Source of the DNA: Bog-473 sp036268485
GTDB lineage: Bacteria; Actinomycetota; Acidimicrobiia; Acidimicrobiales; RAAP-2
Direction: 5' to 3'
Assembly (NCBI GenBank): GCA_036268485.1
Contig: DATAUC010000103.1
Span: 1-64,000, forward strand
DNA length: 64,000 nt
Part shown: positions 63,788-64,000 of the stretch, in pieces
Layout: each line of letters starts with the position of its first letter
How positions within the stretch are numbered: the first letter of the stretch is position 1
The notes under the pieces: model-generated
Told to the model about the DNA's origin: nothing
The model's input: only the letters and a program-made list of their open reading frames with translations
Database searches by the model: none
Position numbers and translations under genes: made by a program

Positions 63788-64000
63788 ATGGGAGATATGC
63801 GGTGGGCTCGTGTGGTGTTGGGTGTGGTCGGTTTGGCTACCGCGGCGGTGCCCCTGGTTTTCGGGGGAACGCCGGCCGTTGCGGCGGCGACCGTTGCCGC
63901 CCGCCCATCGTCGGGGTGTGGCAAGTCGTCGCCGACGAGCGCCGGCACAACGAACCAGTTGATGGCGGCGGCTGGTGACGACGGGGCGTACGTGCAGGAG
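63788..64000 (+). CDS. Secreted protein, N-terminal fragment, esterase/PHB-depolymerase-like
   Basis: The first 71 residues of a gene cut by the window end. A signal peptide is clear: a basic start (MRWAR), a hydrophobic core and an Ala-x-Ala-type cleavage region near residue 33. The mature start SSGCGKSSPTSAGTTNQLM resembles the beginning of secreted poly(3-hydroxybutyrate) depolymerase/feruloyl-esterase-like alpha/beta hydrolases (GCGK then a short spacer). The catalytic part is not visible, so the assignment is tentative. Confidence 0.5.
   Translation, partial: MGDMRWARVVLGVVGLATAAVPLVFGGTPAVAAATVAARPSSGCGKSSPTSAGTTNQLMAAAGDDGAYVQE

Overview
The window is about 64 kb of uniformly GC-rich, densely packed DNA from a bacterial chromosome. 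The gene set points to an aerobic Actinomycetota member: a ctaE-qcrCAB cluster for a bcc-aa3 supercomplex, the actinobacterial subunit-IV protein CtaF, a heme block that fits the coproporphyrin route, a HelD-type RNA polymerase recycling helicase, luciferase-like (probably F420-dependent) oxidoreductases and a mycofactocin locus. Class Acidimicrobiia is my best guess, but that is inference from gene content. No tRNA, rRNA, CRISPR array, insertion sequence or prophage was recognised.

Layout. 0-7 kb: the distal half of the complex I operon (nuoI-nuoN). 7-8.4 kb: a PASTA membrane protein, then padR overlapping a HAAS-TM-PASTA gene. 8.4-12.3 kb: a 1041-residue MprF-like lysyltransferase with a decayed phosphoesterase-like N-terminus, coupled to a 40-residue zinc-ribbon gene, plus an unlinked HAD phosphatase. 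12.3-17.5 kb: a minus-strand operon ybjQ-hemE-cpfC-cgoX-lnt. 17.6-20 kb: helD. 20-25 kb: ctaE-qcrC-qcrA-qcrB and an SCO6745-like gene that seems to begin at CTG. 25-28 kb: a TetR/NAD(P)-binding gene pair behind a perfect palindrome, and an MFS exporter. 28-31 kb: ctaC-ctaD-ctaF. 31-45 kb: a mixed set (MBL-fold hydrolase, tatA, CopD-like protein, crotonase, GH1 glycosidase, excisionase-like peptide, alpha/beta hydrolase, amidohydrolase, ABC exporter, two TetR regulators, cyclase-family hydrolase). 45.5-55.5 kb: a split mycofactocin locus. 55.5-64 kb: further catabolic enzymes, a divergent FtsH paralogue and a truncated secreted esterase-like gene.

How they work together. Complex I, the QcrCAB cytochrome bcc complex and the CtaCDEF oxidase make an NADH-to-oxygen chain, and the heme genes supply its cofactor. 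The mycofactocin locus contains the precursor peptide gene (mftA, 37 codons), chaperone (mftB), radical SAM enzyme (mftC), peptidase (mftE), alpha-hydroxy-acid-dehydrogenase-like enzyme (mftD) and glycosyltransferase (mftF), plus likely client enzymes: an NDMA-type alcohol dehydrogenase and a mycofactocin-coupled SDR. Two more SDRs are translationally coupled to mftF.

Expression style. Many genes start 6-9 nt after a TANNNT -10-like element with no Shine-Dalgarno sequence, which suggests widespread leaderless transcripts. Inside operons, 1-4-nt ATGA/GTGA overlaps are the rule. Several convergent pairs overlap at their 3' ends.
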